This document shows positions 25,901-35,323 of a stretch of 64,000 nt of DNA, in pieces. Within the stretch, counting starts at the first letter, position 1; each line of letters begins with the position of its first letter. Made by a program: the position numbers and the translations under genes. The DNA comes from Roseiarcus sp963717215 (lineage in GTDB: Bacteria; Pseudomonadota; Alphaproteobacteria; Rhizobiales; Beijerinckiaceae). The stretch spans positions 186,001-250,000 of the forward strand of contig CAVQVS010000008.1 of the NCBI GenBank assembly GCA_963717215.1, given 5' to 3'. The notes under the pieces were generated by a model, which worked only from the letters and a program-made list of their open reading frames with translations, was not told the origin of the DNA and ran no database searches.

Positions 25901-26021
25901 ATAAAAGATCTCCTGCTGGCGCGTGCCGAAATTCGCGGTCGCGGGCAGCCCACGATCGCGCGCCGCCGCTTCTGGCAGTGACCGTTCGGTCCGTCAAGCC
26001 GTTTTGATCGGTTTGTTCGAT

Positions 26022-26450
26022 TTATCGAACGGAAGAGTCGTCGCCGCTCTCTTCCTGGGGCGACGCCAACGCAATGACAAGATCTACAATTCGACGCCGG
26101 ACTTTCTGGTCGCGCACTCGCAAAAACGCGCGATTGAGTTGAAGGCCTTCAGTCGAGGCGAGGAAGTCGACGACGTAGGATTGCGAGGAATCTTCGGCAA
26201 AACCCGGCTCCGCTGAATCGGCCGGCGCGCCTTCGAAGAAATAGCCTGGCGAAACTTCCAGCACGCGGGCGGTATGCTGAAGACGACTGGCGCTGATGCG
26301 GTTTGACCCTTTTTCGTATTTTTGGATCTGCTGGAACGTTACGCCGAGAAGTTCGCCCAGCCTGCTCTGGCTCATCCCGAGCATCGTCCGCCGCATTCGT
26401 AACCGCGCGCCAACATAGACGTCGACGATATTGGATACTTTGGACATCAT
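26022..26450 (-). CDS. XRE-family HTH regulator preceding metK
   Basis: The product is 142 residues from the ATG-ATG at 26450; a longer version to 26546 exists but lacks a ribosome site. The HTH core is LRMRRTMLGMSQSRLGELLGVTFQQIQKYEKGSNRISASRLQ, followed by VLEVSPGYFFEGAP. This is the conserved small regulator found between lnt and metK in Hyphomicrobiales. The C-terminal half (FLRVRDQKVRRRIVDLVIALA) is also typical of that group. Targets are not deducible here, though its place suggests control of metK or envelope genes. Confidence 0.85.
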   Translation of the reverse strand: MMSKVSNIVDVYVGARLRMRRTMLGMSQSRLGELLGVTFQQIQKYEKGSNRISASRLQHTARVLEVSPGYFFEGAPADSAEPGFAEDSSQSYVVDFLASTEGLQLNRAFLRVRDQKVRRRIVDLVIALASPQEESGDDSSVR

Positions 26451-26570
26451 TTGCAGCTCGTGCCCCATAGCTGTACCGGCGCTTGCGCGAGGAATCACTG
26501 ACCTTAGGGAAGAGATAGCCGACACTCGGATAGCGCGCAAGGGCACAATTTTACAATCGGCGGTCTTCGT

Positions 26571-28229
26571 TTACACTCGGCGCCTTCCCGCAAGCGCGGC
26601 CGCCAGAAAGGCCAGTCCGATCAGCATTGCCCCGATCGATCCGAGGCGCGATTGCAACGTGGGCGCGAGCGCGTGCGGAAGTTCGGCGTCCAGAACGCCC
26701 TCGGCGCCGAGCGGAGCAACCGCGATCTCGCGGCCAAATCCGTCGAGCACAGCCGAAATTCCGGAATTGGCGTCGCGCACCAGCGGCACACCGAGTTCGA
26801 TCGCACGCAACCGCGCCTGCGCAAAATGCTGGTAGGGGCCTGGCGTAAGACCGAACCAAGCGTCGTCCGTCACATTGAGGAGCCAAGTCGGGCGTTCCGT
26901 CCCGGATAGGAGGTCGCCGAGCTCGATCGGAAAAATCGCCTCGTAGCAGACGAGGGGCATGGCGTCCGGCAAGCCCGGAACACGGAGAATACGGCGACCC
27001 GAGCCCGGTTCGAACCCGCCGGGAATGTCGACCAACTGAGTGATATGCGCACGCTCCAATAAGCTCGCGAACGGCACATATTCTCCGAATGGAACGAGAT
27101 GCTGCTTGTCGTAGCGCTGCGCCAACAATCCGCCTCGGCTGATTACCTCGATTGAATTGAAGTAGCGGGGCGGCCTTCCGTCCTCACGCCGCGCGGCGCC
27201 AGTGATCAGCGTCGCGCCGGATCCAAGAAAATCAACGATCTCTGAGAGGGCCTGCGGGTCGCGGGAGACAATGAACGGAAAGGCCGACTCCGGCCAGATC
27301 AAATGGGTGACGTCTCGGACTCCAGATCGGTCCGGCGAGGTCGCGCGCTCCGACAAATCGAAATAGCGACGCAGGATGGCCTGTTTGTTCTCCGGGCCAA
27401 ACGAGGCGTCGTCCTGGGCGATGTTGGGTTGGATGAGACGAAGTTTCACGCCAGGCACGGTCTCACTGGGGGGCGCCATGAGCCGCAACGCGCCGAAGGC
27501 GGCCATGACGACCAGCGCAAGAGCCGAGACAGCTGTCGGCATCAGATTGAGCCGGCTTTCGCTCACCCGCCACAACGTCGCGGGCGCGGCGAAGATCGCA
27601 ATTGTCAGGAAGGTGAGCCCGTGCAGGCCGACAAGGGAAGCGGTCTGGGCGAGCGCGAGATTGACGCCGAGCGCCATTCCGAGGTCGTTCCAGGGAAAAC
27701 CGGTGAACAGAAGGCCACGCGCCCATTCGGCGACCCCGAGTCCGAACGCTAGGGCAAAGATGCGCAAAGGTCCCGGCGACCACAAGAGGCGGGCAAGCGC
27801 AAATCCTGCGGCCGGAAAGACAGCGAGCGCCGCAGGCAACGCCACGACCGCAAAGGGGAGCGCCCAAGCGAATTTGTCGGCGTCGACCAGAAGAGCCGAG
27901 CCGACCCACCACAGGCCCGCTAGAAAATAGCCGAAACCCATCCACCAGCCGGCGCCGAATGCTGATCTGAGGGACGCGACAAGTGACCGTTCGGGTCTGC
28001 GGTCCTGAGCGCCGTCAATCAACCAGACGGCGATGGTCAAGGGTACGGCGATGAAAGGGGACAGCGAAAGGGGCGGCAAGGCCAACGCCCCTGCCGCCCC
28101 GGAGATGAAGGCGATAGCGCGTCTGCGCCAGCCCCAGGACAGGATGACCCCCTCGATGAGCGAGGCTCGACCGTTGGCGCGCGGTACAATGGCCAAGTGG
28201 GCAACGCTCAAGGAATCGCTCTTCCTCAT
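26571..28229 (-). CDS. lnt: Apolipoprotein N-acyltransferase
   Basis: The product is 552 residues. It transfers the third acyl chain to the N-terminal Cys of lipoproteins in the inner membrane. The N-terminal half contains several hydrophobic helices. The nitrilase-like periplasmic domain keeps the catalytic triad: Glu (LIWPESAFPF), Lys (RYDKQHLVPFGEYVPF) and Cys (MPLVCYEAIFP). A C-terminal helix (AMLIGLAFLAAALAG) closes it. The start at 28229 is the longest ATG and its ribosome site is weak, so the true start may be up to 30 codons later. The usual upstream partners (phoH, ybeY, corC-type gene) are missing. Confidence 0.93.
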   Translation of the reverse strand: MRKSDSLSVAHLAIVPRANGRASLIEGVILSWGWRRRAIAFISGAAGALALPPLSLSPFIAVPLTIAVWLIDGAQDRRPERSLVASLRSAFGAGWWMGFGYFLAGLWWVGSALLVDADKFAWALPFAVVALPAALAVFPAAGFALARLLWSPGPLRIFALAFGLGVAEWARGLLFTGFPWNDLGMALGVNLALAQTASLVGLHGLTFLTIAIFAAPATLWRVSESRLNLMPTAVSALALVVMAAFGALRLMAPPSETVPGVKLRLIQPNIAQDDASFGPENKQAILRRYFDLSERATSPDRSGVRDVTHLIWPESAFPFIVSRDPQALSEIVDFLGSGATLITGAARREDGRPPRYFNSIEVISRGGLLAQRYDKQHLVPFGEYVPFASLLERAHITQLVDIPGGFEPGSGRRILRVPGLPDAMPLVCYEAIFPIELGDLLSGTERPTWLLNVTDDAWFGLTPGPYQHFAQARLRAIELGVPLVRDANSGISAVLDGFGREIAVAPLGAEGVLDAELPHALAPTLQSRLGSIGAMLIGLAFLAAALAGRRRV

Positions 28230-28415
28230 CGGTCAAATCGCCATCGCCGACCATAGCGCGAACGCTGACCGCCTTCGACTCGGGCTCCCGAGTCGCTAAG
28301 TAACCTCGACTCGCGCGCGACTCTAAGGCACGAGTCTTGAGCGTGGGCGCCCAAAACCAGCCAACTGAGCGTTCGGCGAGTTCGCCCGGCCCGGCGCCAG
28401 ACGCATAAGCGCCAA

Positions 28416-28473
28416 TAAACGCGCTTAAACGCTAGTAAACACTAGTAAAAATGCTGACGTTTACTAGCGTTTA
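28416..28473. repeat. Phased TAAAC repeats with a 15-bp inverted repeat, operator-like
   Basis: TAAAC/TAAAA motifs begin at 28416, 28426, 28436 and 28446, exactly 10 bases apart. Their complement GTTTA begins at 28459 and 28469, also 10 apart. TAAACGCTAGTAAAC (28426-28440) is perfectly complementary to GTTTACTAGCGTTTA (28459-28473), followed by a T-rich run. The helical phasing suggests a protein binding one face of DNA. No intact regulator gene is adjacent. Confidence 0.6.
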
Positions 28474-28528
28474 TTTTTTCGGAATCAATCCTTTCAATGG
28501 GTTACGGCCGTTTGGAGTAAAAAAAATC

Positions 28529-28908
28529 CTAGCCCCCGCCCCAGCCTCCCCAATGGGTCGCCTCAGGCGTGTTCGCCTCTTGCATGACGTCGGATGCGCC
28601 CATGGCCTCCGCCTCCTGCCCTTCGGCCTCGCCCGGCTCATCGGCGGGAATCTGGCCGGTCTTCTGCAAGTGCGCCTTCACCGCCGCTTCGAAGGCCGGA
28701 TCGCATGTTCGGCCCCGCTGTCGACGGCCCGTTGCTGCAACTCCTGCGAGACGATCTGCCGGATGCGTGAGGGGCTCACGCGCTCTTCGGCCGCGATCTC
28801 GTCATAGGTGTAGCCCTCGCGCAGGCTCGCGAAGATGCGCCTCCGCCGGAACATCGAGCCATGCGCGCCCAACCGCCGGCGCCGAACCGGCGCCTTCTCT
28901 TCAACCAT
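28529..28908 (-). pseudogene. Small sigma-like HTH protein, frameshifted
   Basis: The ATG at 28908 has GGAGAG upstream. It opens a protein MVEEKAPVRRRRLGAHGSMF..., with an HTH-like LREGYTYDEIAAEERVSPSRIRQIVSQELQQRAVD. After about 67 codons the frame ends (stop at 28678). In another frame the sequence continues sensibly as FEAAVKAHLQKTGQIPADEP and ends ATHWGGWGGG at 28529. I recall related Hyphomicrobiales proteins with a longer middle section, so an internal deletion with frame loss is plausible. The role is unknown; DNA binding is inferred. Confidence 0.55.
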
Positions 28909-29092
28909 GCAAATCTCTCCTAACGCGGCGATTAAATAAAAACGCATCAAATAACATATGTTCTGAATTCGTAAATCAAATGTCGCCGAGTTCCCTTTCT
29001 TCATATAACTCAATTACATCAGTGGGTTACACTGACCACCCCGCTAAGTGCCGAACCAGCGACTTATTGTCAATTTAGGAGCGCCCGAGCAC

Positions 29093-30346
29093 TTATCGAT
29101 TCACGCCCGACACGACCTTTGACCCGCCTCCATCCAAGGAGCCTCGCGGCCGCGCCGCGAAGAGCACTAGCAAAAAATAGATCGGCGCGCCGATCCCGGC
29201 CATGACCAGAAACCAGTTCGACCGGCCGAACAGCGCAAGCAGGATCACAAGGTAGATGAAATCGCGGCGCGAGGCGGAATCGAGGAGGCGCGTGAGTGGG
29301 CGCTCGGGCGCATCGGACACGGAGGTGAACAAAGTGTCGCCCCCGTCCTTCGAGCGCATCAGACGCCAATAGACGAAGCCGGCCGAGCCCAGCGTCCCAA
29401 GCACGGCTGCAGCGCCAAGCGCCAGCGGCCAAGGGGAACCGGCGGACAAGCTCCAACCGACGCCCATGCAGGCGAAAATGACCGTGTGCACGACATTGTC
29501 GCCCCAAAAATCGAGCACGCCTCCCCAGCGCGATTGCTGGAATTTGAGCCTTGCCAGTTCGCCGTCGCACCCGTCCAGGATCGAATGCGCCAGGAACAGG
29601 AGCGCCCCGACGGTTTGCATCAAGGGGCGCGAGGACAGGAAAAACGGCCCGCCGCAGATCCCGACCGCGATGGAAATCAGGCTCATCTGGTTGGGCGTGA
29701 TCCCGGTGCCCGCGAGACGGCGGGAAATCATGAGCGAGATCGGCCGCTCGACGTGGCGGGCCATGAACCCGTCGGTGTCCTTGACCAGCGACTTGAGAAG
29801 CCGCCGTTCCGCGACACGGACGTCGGCCGACGTCTCGATGATCATGGGATCGACCTCAGCCGAAATCGGAGCTCGAGGGCCGAACCGGCGAGCGAGTCGG
29901 ACCTCCACCTCAACCAGTACCCGCGCGCCGCCGTCCTCGTCGAGTTCCGCCGCCACGTCCTGCGCGAAACCGGGCGCGAGCATAACGATCCGGTTCGGGA
30001 GGGTTCCCCAGCGAGCCGGCTGGATCCGCGTCGAGGCCAGCCGCTCGAGCCAGTCGGCTTCCGCGAGAATGGCGGCGGGCGCGAGGATCAGCGACGTCGG
30101 TGGGACGCTGGAGAGCGACGCGGCGAGGCTACGCCAGTCGGCGACGGAGACGATTCCGGAAGCGATGGGCCCATCGCTTCCAACGAGAAAGACCTGGGCG
30201 TAGCCGGCGCGATGCGCCGCCGACACCGCACGTTGGATGAGGCTGAGCCCCAGGATGATTGGGTCACCCCGCCCGGGCGCGGCGCCGGCATTCGCTAGCG
30301 AGGCCCCGGAAGCGGCAAGAAGAACGAGAACCGGCGCTTCGGACAT
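29093..30346 (-). CDS. CDP-alcohol phosphatidyltransferase with N-terminal nucleotidyltransferase-like domain
   Basis: The product is 417 residues from the ATG at 30346 (MSEAPVLVLLAASG). The N-terminal ~190 residues look like a nucleotidyltransferase fold (GRGDPIILGLSLIQRAVSAAHRAG, VFLVGSD). The C-terminal part is a CDP-alcohol phosphatidyltransferase with the family motif in DGCDGELARL and GGVLDFWGD, and several membrane helices. It should join an alcohol to a CDP-activated lipid or the reverse. Resemblance to bifunctional inositol-phosphate-type enzymes is a possibility. It diverges from the HpnL-like gene with ~100 bases between, so it may serve the same envelope-lipid programme. Confidence 0.85.
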   Translation of the reverse strand: MSEAPVLVLLAASGASLANAGAAPGRGDPIILGLSLIQRAVSAAHRAGYAQVFLVGSDGPIASGIVSVADWRSLAASLSSVPPTSLILAPAAILAEADWLERLASTRIQPARWGTLPNRIVMLAPGFAQDVAAELDEDGGARVLVEVEVRLARRFGPRAPISAEVDPMIIETSADVRVAERRLLKSLVKDTDGFMARHVERPISLMISRRLAGTGITPNQMSLISIAVGICGGPFFLSSRPLMQTVGALLFLAHSILDGCDGELARLKFQQSRWGGVLDFWGDNVVHTVIFACMGVGWSLSAGSPWPLALGAAAVLGTLGSAGFVYWRLMRSKDGGDTLFTSVSDAPERPLTRLLDSASRRDFIYLVILLALFGRSNWFLVMAGIGAPIYFLLVLFAARPRGSLDGGGSKVVSGVNR

Positions 30347-30442
30347 GGGCTTTGGACGTCCCTCGGGCGACGCCCGGCACTCCACCTCGGCGACGATTGC
30401 TGATAGACGATTTCGCGCGGCGATCGTAGTCCCGCGCAGTCT

Positions 30443-31480
30443 TTGGCGCGAAGCCCGCGCGGACGGGGGACCCCAGCCATTTCAGCCTCGCTTATCGTCG
30501 CCGCGTTTCTTGGCTTCCTGCTCGTCGTCTTTCTTATTATTCATAGCGGCGCCGCCGAGGTGGCCGCCGCCATGCTGGCGCTCGGCTGGTGGCTCGCGCC
30601 GATCACGCTTTATCATCTCCTGCCTCTCTATTTTGACGCGGCCTCGTGGCGGGAGCTGTTTCCGGCTGCGAACCGCCCCGGCCGCCTCAGCTTCCTCTGG
30701 ATGCGCTGGATCCGCGAATCCGTCAGCACATTGTTGCCGGTCGCGGGCGTCGGCGGCGACGTCGTGGGCGCAAGGCTCGCGCACCAGCGCGGCGTTTCGG
30801 GCGCGCAAACCACCGCGAGCATGGTCGTCGATGTTACGGTCGGCTCGGCAACTCAGCTTGTCTTCGTCCTCGTCGGAGTGGGGCTGCTCACCGCGGGTAA
30901 GACCCACGACGCGGCGGCCACAGCATGGGGGCTGACGATCGGCGTCGCCATATTCGCGACGGCGATCGGAATCTTCGTCCGGCTCCAACACAACAGCATG
31001 TTTGCAATATTGATCGGATGGGCGAACCGGCTGGCGCCCAAGAGCTGGATGTCGAACTTCACCGGTCGCGCAGAGGCGATCGACGAGGCGATCGTCGCGA
31101 CCTATCGCCGCCGTTTACCCTTATCCTATTCCAGCCTGCTTCGGCTCACCGGATGGGCGATCGGCACGGGCGAAGTCTGGATGGCCACACGCGTTCTCGG
31201 ACACCCGCTAAGCCTGATCGATTCGTTTACCCTCGAGAGCCTCAGCAGTGGCGTTCGCGGCGCGGCGTTCATGGTGCCAGGCGCGCTAGGCGCCCAAGAG
31301 AGCGGCATGGTCTTGTTCGGAGCGCTGCTCGGACTGCCCGGGGACCTGTCGCTCGCGGTTTCGCTGACTAAACGCGTTCGCGAACTGGCGCTGGGCCTGC
31401 CCGGCCTTGCGGCCTGGCAATGGGTGGAAGGACGCCGACTTTTCGACCGAAGGACAGATCAGGCCAACTTGACGTCGTAG
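30443..31480 (+). CDS. hpnL: HpnL-like membrane protein (lysylphosphatidylglycerol synthase TM family)
   Basis: The product is 345 residues from a TTG at 30443; the true start may be slightly later, as the first helix begins at SLIVAAFLGFLLVVFLI. Multiple helices plus the conserved LWMRWIRESVSTLLPVAGVGGDVVGARL, MVVDVTVG and GVRGAAFMVPGALGAQESGMVLFGALLG are characteristic of the hopanoid-associated HpnL group. Its function is not settled; a lipid flippase or transfer role is usually assumed. It converges with the mlaA-type gene, and hpnN lies just beyond, supporting the hopanoid link. Confidence 0.8.
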   Translation: MARSPRGRGTPAISASLIVAAFLGFLLVVFLIIHSGAAEVAAAMLALGWWLAPITLYHLLPLYFDAASWRELFPAANRPGRLSFLWMRWIRESVSTLLPVAGVGGDVVGARLAHQRGVSGAQTTASMVVDVTVGSATQLVFVLVGVGLLTAGKTHDAAATAWGLTIGVAIFATAIGIFVRLQHNSMFAILIGWANRLAPKSWMSNFTGRAEAIDEAIVATYRRRLPLSYSSLLRLTGWAIGTGEVWMATRVLGHPLSLIDSFTLESLSSGVRGAAFMVPGALGAQESGMVLFGALLGLPGDLSLAVSLTKRVRELALGLPGLAAWQWVEGRRLFDRRTDQANLTS

Positions 31481-31486
31481 TTTCGC

Positions 31487-32278
31487 CTATTGCGGCGACG
31501 GGATTTCGTAACCCGGCGACCCCGCGGCGGCCGGCGACCTGACAACCAGGCCCGGCGTGGCAGGTGATTGAATCTCCGGCGGCAGGCCCTGCGCCTCACG
31601 CAATTGCGCCCGGCGCGTCTGATAATAGCTCGAGCGCAGGAAGCTGTAGAAATCGACGGACGAACTCTCGGCCTGTTTCCACTGGCCGAGATGGGCGACG
31701 GCGCCCAGGGCGCCAGTCGCGACCGACCACGGCCATCCAAAGAAAATTCCGCCGGCAACCCAGCCAACGGGATCACCGACGGAATCCACGATGCCGCCGA
31801 TCGAATCGCGTTGCGTCGAGGGACCGAAATAGGGGCTCACCGTATAGGAGCCCGCCGGGACGCCCCAGACGAACATGGTCTGTCCAAAATCGCCTGTCTG
31901 CTGCGGCAAATTCCCATAGGCGGCGGCGACGTCAAACAAACCGCCGAGCCCGAAGGTCGTGTTGATGATGGTGCGGGCGACCGTGATGCCGGCGGCGTTC
32001 AGGCGGCCCTGGAGGATGTCATTGCCGAGGATGCGCGGCTCTTTCAGGTTGGCGTCCAAGTCCTGCAATCGGTCCCGGATCGCCCCTGGCACGGCCTTGA
32101 CGCCGGTCGCGACCGGATCGAGCACCACCTGGTTTACGTGAAGCACGCCACGATTGAACTGCTCGTTGGGATCGTTGATGGGCAACGACGCGTCGTGGGG
32201 CACGCCCGCGCAGCCGCTGACAAGCGCCGTGAGGCTCGCCGCGCCAAGCCATTTGGTCCAGCATTCAACGCCACGCAT
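31487..32278 (-). CDS. mlaA: MlaA/VacJ-family outer-membrane lipoprotein
   Basis: The product is 263 residues from the ATG at 32278. It has a lipoprotein signal ending in a lipobox (ALVSGC). The MlaA core is clear: NDPNEQFNRGVLHVNQVVLDPVATGV, NDILQGRLNAAGITVARTIINTTFGLGGLFDVA, DFGQTMFVWGVPAGSYTVSPYFGPST and RDSIGG. MlaA works with a porin to remove phospholipid from the outer leaflet and hand it to MlaC. No mlaC or mlaDEF is seen here. The neighbour hpnN upstream on the same strand suggests a joint role in outer-membrane lipid order. Confidence 0.92.
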   Translation of the reverse strand: MRGVECWTKWLGAASLTALVSGCAGVPHDASLPINDPNEQFNRGVLHVNQVVLDPVATGVKAVPGAIRDRLQDLDANLKEPRILGNDILQGRLNAAGITVARTIINTTFGLGGLFDVAAAYGNLPQQTGDFGQTMFVWGVPAGSYTVSPYFGPSTQRDSIGGIVDSVGDPVGWVAGGIFFGWPWSVATGALGAVAHLGQWKQAESSSVDFYSFLRSSYYQTRRAQLREAQGLPPEIQSPATPGLVVRSPAAAGSPGYEIPSPQ

Positions 32279-32471
32279 ACGTTGGCGATTCCTTTTGAAA
32301 TTCCCCGCAACACGTAGGCTTTCCGCGACAGCTCCCGCAGGACTTGACCGGACAGTCCACATGGTTCTGAGAAAAGATTCGACCCAGCCCCGCCTTAAGC
32401 TAGCAGAGCTCCGCGGCGCCGACTATCACCCTTTTGCCACAGTACGGCCATTTGTACTTTGGTATCGTTAA

Positions 32472-35111
32472 TCACTCGTCATCATGGGATTTCCTCTGCG
32501 TCGCCAAAAGAGCGGGCTGGAACAGCACTGCGGCCGAGAGGGTCGTCACCAGGGACAAAGCCATCAATTTCCCCATGCTCGACGTGCCGGGATGATGCGA
32601 AAACCACAGGCTGCCGAAGGCGGTGGCGGTGGTACAGGCGCTGAAGAAGACAGCGCGCGTCAGGCTCGACTGCAGGAAATTGTGCTCGCCCGCCCGCCAC
32701 GCCATGACGTAGTAGATTTTGAACGCGACGCCGACGCCCAGCAAGAGCGGCAAGGCGATGATGTTGGCGAAATTCAGCTTTAGCCCGATCGCCACACAAA
32801 TTTCCAGCGTGAAGAGAATGGCGACCAGCAACGGCACGAGCGTCAGCGCGACGTCCTGCCAGCGCCGCAGCGCCACGAACAGAATCAGGGCGATCGACAG
32901 GAGCGACCAGACGGCAGCCTGAAGAAACGCTTTGACGACCGTGGCCGCCGCCTCAACGATGAACACCGGCGCGCCGCTCGCCTCCGGCGCGACCCTGCGC
33001 ACCGCATCGACGAAGCGGTGCAGTACGGCGTTGTCGTTGCCGTCCCCGCTTGGCCTTGCCTCGATTCGGACCTCGCCGTCGGGCGCGATCCAGTCCCGTT
33101 TGAGCGCAGGCGGAAGCGTGTCGAGGGTGACGTGCTCGGCCGAGAGGAGATCGCGAACCTGGCGCAGGGTCGTCATGAGCGGCCTAACCAGCACGCGCTC
33201 CAACTCGTCGCGGGTCGCGGGCGGCGTCTTCGCCAAGGCGGTCAATGCGCTCGCGAGGCGGCGCGCCTGGGCGGCGGCCGGGGTGTTGAGATCGCCGGTC
33301 GTCGTCGTGAGGTCGGCCGCCGTCTTGTTGATCGCCTCCAAAGTCTCCGCGGGAGTCGGCGCGGGGTCGACGGGATCGGGATTGAGCGTATTCGCGAAAA
33401 AGAAGTTGGCGTCGTCGATGATGGCGAGCTTCTCGTCCTGATCCTTCGGCACGAAGCTTTCCAGCGTACGCACTTTGGCGACCTCCGGCAGGGGCTTGAG
33501 CCTTTCCACCATGGCTGAGGCGGCGGCGAGATTGGGCTCCAGAATATCGATGGTGGTTGGGCTCGTATCCGGATCACGCATCAGATCGAGGAGGGTCGCA
33601 ACCAACTCGACCTGCTTTGAGCGCAGGTTGAGGGGGTTGAAATCGAAGCTCAGGCCTCTGAGAAGCGGCAGGCCGAGAACGACGGCGGCGAGCGTGAGGC
33701 CCACCACCCAGTTGCGCTGACGATCAAGAAAATGATCGAGCGGCGCAAGCCAGGCCCAGCCGACCGGCGCGGCCTCGCCGGTCGGCTTAAGAACGGCGAG
33801 CAGCGCCGGAAGCAGGGTGAGCGTGGTCAGGAACGCGATGATCATGCCGGTTCCGGCGATCAGCCCAAGCTCGGACAGACCGACATAGGCGGTCGGCAGG
33901 AACGAGTAGAAGGCGGCTGCGATCGAAGCCGCCGCAAGCAGAAGCGGGCGCGCGACGCCGAGCCCGGTCGTTTCGAGAGCGTCGAGGAGATGCCGGTCCG
34001 CGAACCGTTCGGCGCGGTATCGGACGCTGAACTGGATGCCGAAATCGACGCCAAGGCCGATGAACAGCACGGCGAACGCGACCGAGATGAGGTTCAGGGC
34101 GCCAACCATCGCCAAGCCAGCAGCGGCGGTGAAACTCAAGCCGACCGCGAGATTGATGAGGACGGCAAGAATGATCCGGGTTTGCTTGAGAGCGAGCCAC
34201 AGAATCAGGAGAACGACGACGATGGTCACGATTCCATTGAGCGCCGCGCCGTCGGCGATCGTGGAAAATTCCTCATCCGACAAGGGCACCGAGCCGGTGA
34301 GGCGAACCGTCACGCCCCTCTCCGGCGTGAGGCCCAGTCTGGCGATCGCCGCCCGGACGGCCTTGGTCGCATCGCCTCCGGGCTCCAGATCGCCATAATT
34401 GAGGACGGCCTGGATGTTGACGAACCGCCGGAGATCCGAGGGCTCCGGCGCCCGGCCCGAAATCAGCCGGCGCCAGGAGAAGGCCGGATGCTGGCCCTGC
34501 TCGACCTTCTCCAGGGCCTCAGCGATCGCGCCGACCGCCGGCTTGATGTCTTCGAGCGTCGTCTTTTTGAGCCGAACGCCTTCGAGCGATTGGGAGATCG
34601 CGCCGAGAATGCCGCGCAGCGTTGGATCGAGGGCGAGCGTTCCGAGAAAAGGCTCCGCCTTGATCAATTCGTCCATATTGCGCCGCAGGTCGTCGACGCC
34701 GAGGAACAAGACCCCCTCGCGGGCGAAGAATTCGCCGCCGTCCGGGCGAGTGACGCTGCGGAAAAGTTGCGTTTGGGGGGCCAGCGTCCTGGCCAGCGTG
34801 CTCGCCGCTTCGTCGGCCCCTTCTGGCGTCGTTCCGTCGACGACCGCGACGATCAGGTCGGTCCGCTGCGGGAACAACGCATTGAGCTTGATCTCCTGCT
34901 TGCGCCAGGGGAGCGAACTCGACAGAAGCTTGCCGCTGTCGGTGTTGATGGCGATGTGGCGCGCGACGTAGCCGCCGGCGAGAAGCGCGGCGATGAGAAA
35001 GGCGGCAATGACGAGCCACGCATGGCGGGTCGAGAGACGCACGACCCGCGCGATCGCGGCGATAAGGCTGGCGCTGTCGTTCTTGATCATTGAGACCGGG
35101 GTGGAGGCCAT
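32472..35111 (-). CDS. hpnN: Hopanoid transporter HpnN, RND superfamily
   Basis: The product is 879 residues. It has a first membrane helix (LVIAAFLIAALLAGGYVA), a large periplasmic loop, five helices with the RND/MMPL signature (LISVAFAVLFIGLGVDFGIQFSVRYR), a second loop and a final helix set (NFANIIALPLLLGVGVAFKIYYVMAWRAG). This two-fold pattern and the hopanoid-type context (HpnL, MlaA) point to HpnN, which moves hopanoids from the inner to the outer membrane. The frame is intact. The squalene-hopene cyclase and other hpn genes are not in the window. Confidence 0.88.
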   Translation of the reverse strand: MASTPVSMIKNDSASLIAAIARVVRLSTRHAWLVIAAFLIAALLAGGYVARHIAINTDSGKLLSSSLPWRKQEIKLNALFPQRTDLIVAVVDGTTPEGADEAASTLARTLAPQTQLFRSVTRPDGGEFFAREGVLFLGVDDLRRNMDELIKAEPFLGTLALDPTLRGILGAISQSLEGVRLKKTTLEDIKPAVGAIAEALEKVEQGQHPAFSWRRLISGRAPEPSDLRRFVNIQAVLNYGDLEPGGDATKAVRAAIARLGLTPERGVTVRLTGSVPLSDEEFSTIADGAALNGIVTIVVVLLILWLALKQTRIILAVLINLAVGLSFTAAAGLAMVGALNLISVAFAVLFIGLGVDFGIQFSVRYRAERFADRHLLDALETTGLGVARPLLLAAASIAAAFYSFLPTAYVGLSELGLIAGTGMIIAFLTTLTLLPALLAVLKPTGEAAPVGWAWLAPLDHFLDRQRNWVVGLTLAAVVLGLPLLRGLSFDFNPLNLRSKQVELVATLLDLMRDPDTSPTTIDILEPNLAAASAMVERLKPLPEVAKVRTLESFVPKDQDEKLAIIDDANFFFANTLNPDPVDPAPTPAETLEAINKTAADLTTTTGDLNTPAAAQARRLASALTALAKTPPATRDELERVLVRPLMTTLRQVRDLLSAEHVTLDTLPPALKRDWIAPDGEVRIEARPSGDGNDNAVLHRFVDAVRRVAPEASGAPVFIVEAAATVVKAFLQAAVWSLLSIALILFVALRRWQDVALTLVPLLVAILFTLEICVAIGLKLNFANIIALPLLLGVGVAFKIYYVMAWRAGEHNFLQSSLTRAVFFSACTTATAFGSLWFSHHPGTSSMGKLMALSLVTTLSAAVLFQPALLATQRKSHDDE

Positions 35112-35323
35112 GGTTCGCGCCGGGTGTCAATCCGGGCGACGAGAGCGCTGATTCTCGGGACTTGGGCATCCCCGCGATTTGACGGAAAAGCAGAGCTTGG
35201 TGATTTCGGGCTGCCGCCCTGGCCGGATTCCGGCCGTTCCGCGCAACGCCTACACTTTGCCCATCCGAGCCTCCGGATTCGGACGCCGGGACGCTTCCTA
35301 ATCCCACCCAAGGACAACGAAGA

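Noticed and set aside
25901..26021. SAM-responsive riboswitch before metK (also checked before metY at 60369-60480)
   Set aside because: No arrangement matching the SAM-II or SAM/SAH patterns known to me; short pairings only.
33732..35093. 453-codon plus-strand frame over hpnN
   Set aside because: Antisense to an intact RND transporter; the translation is highly charged low-complexity sequence.
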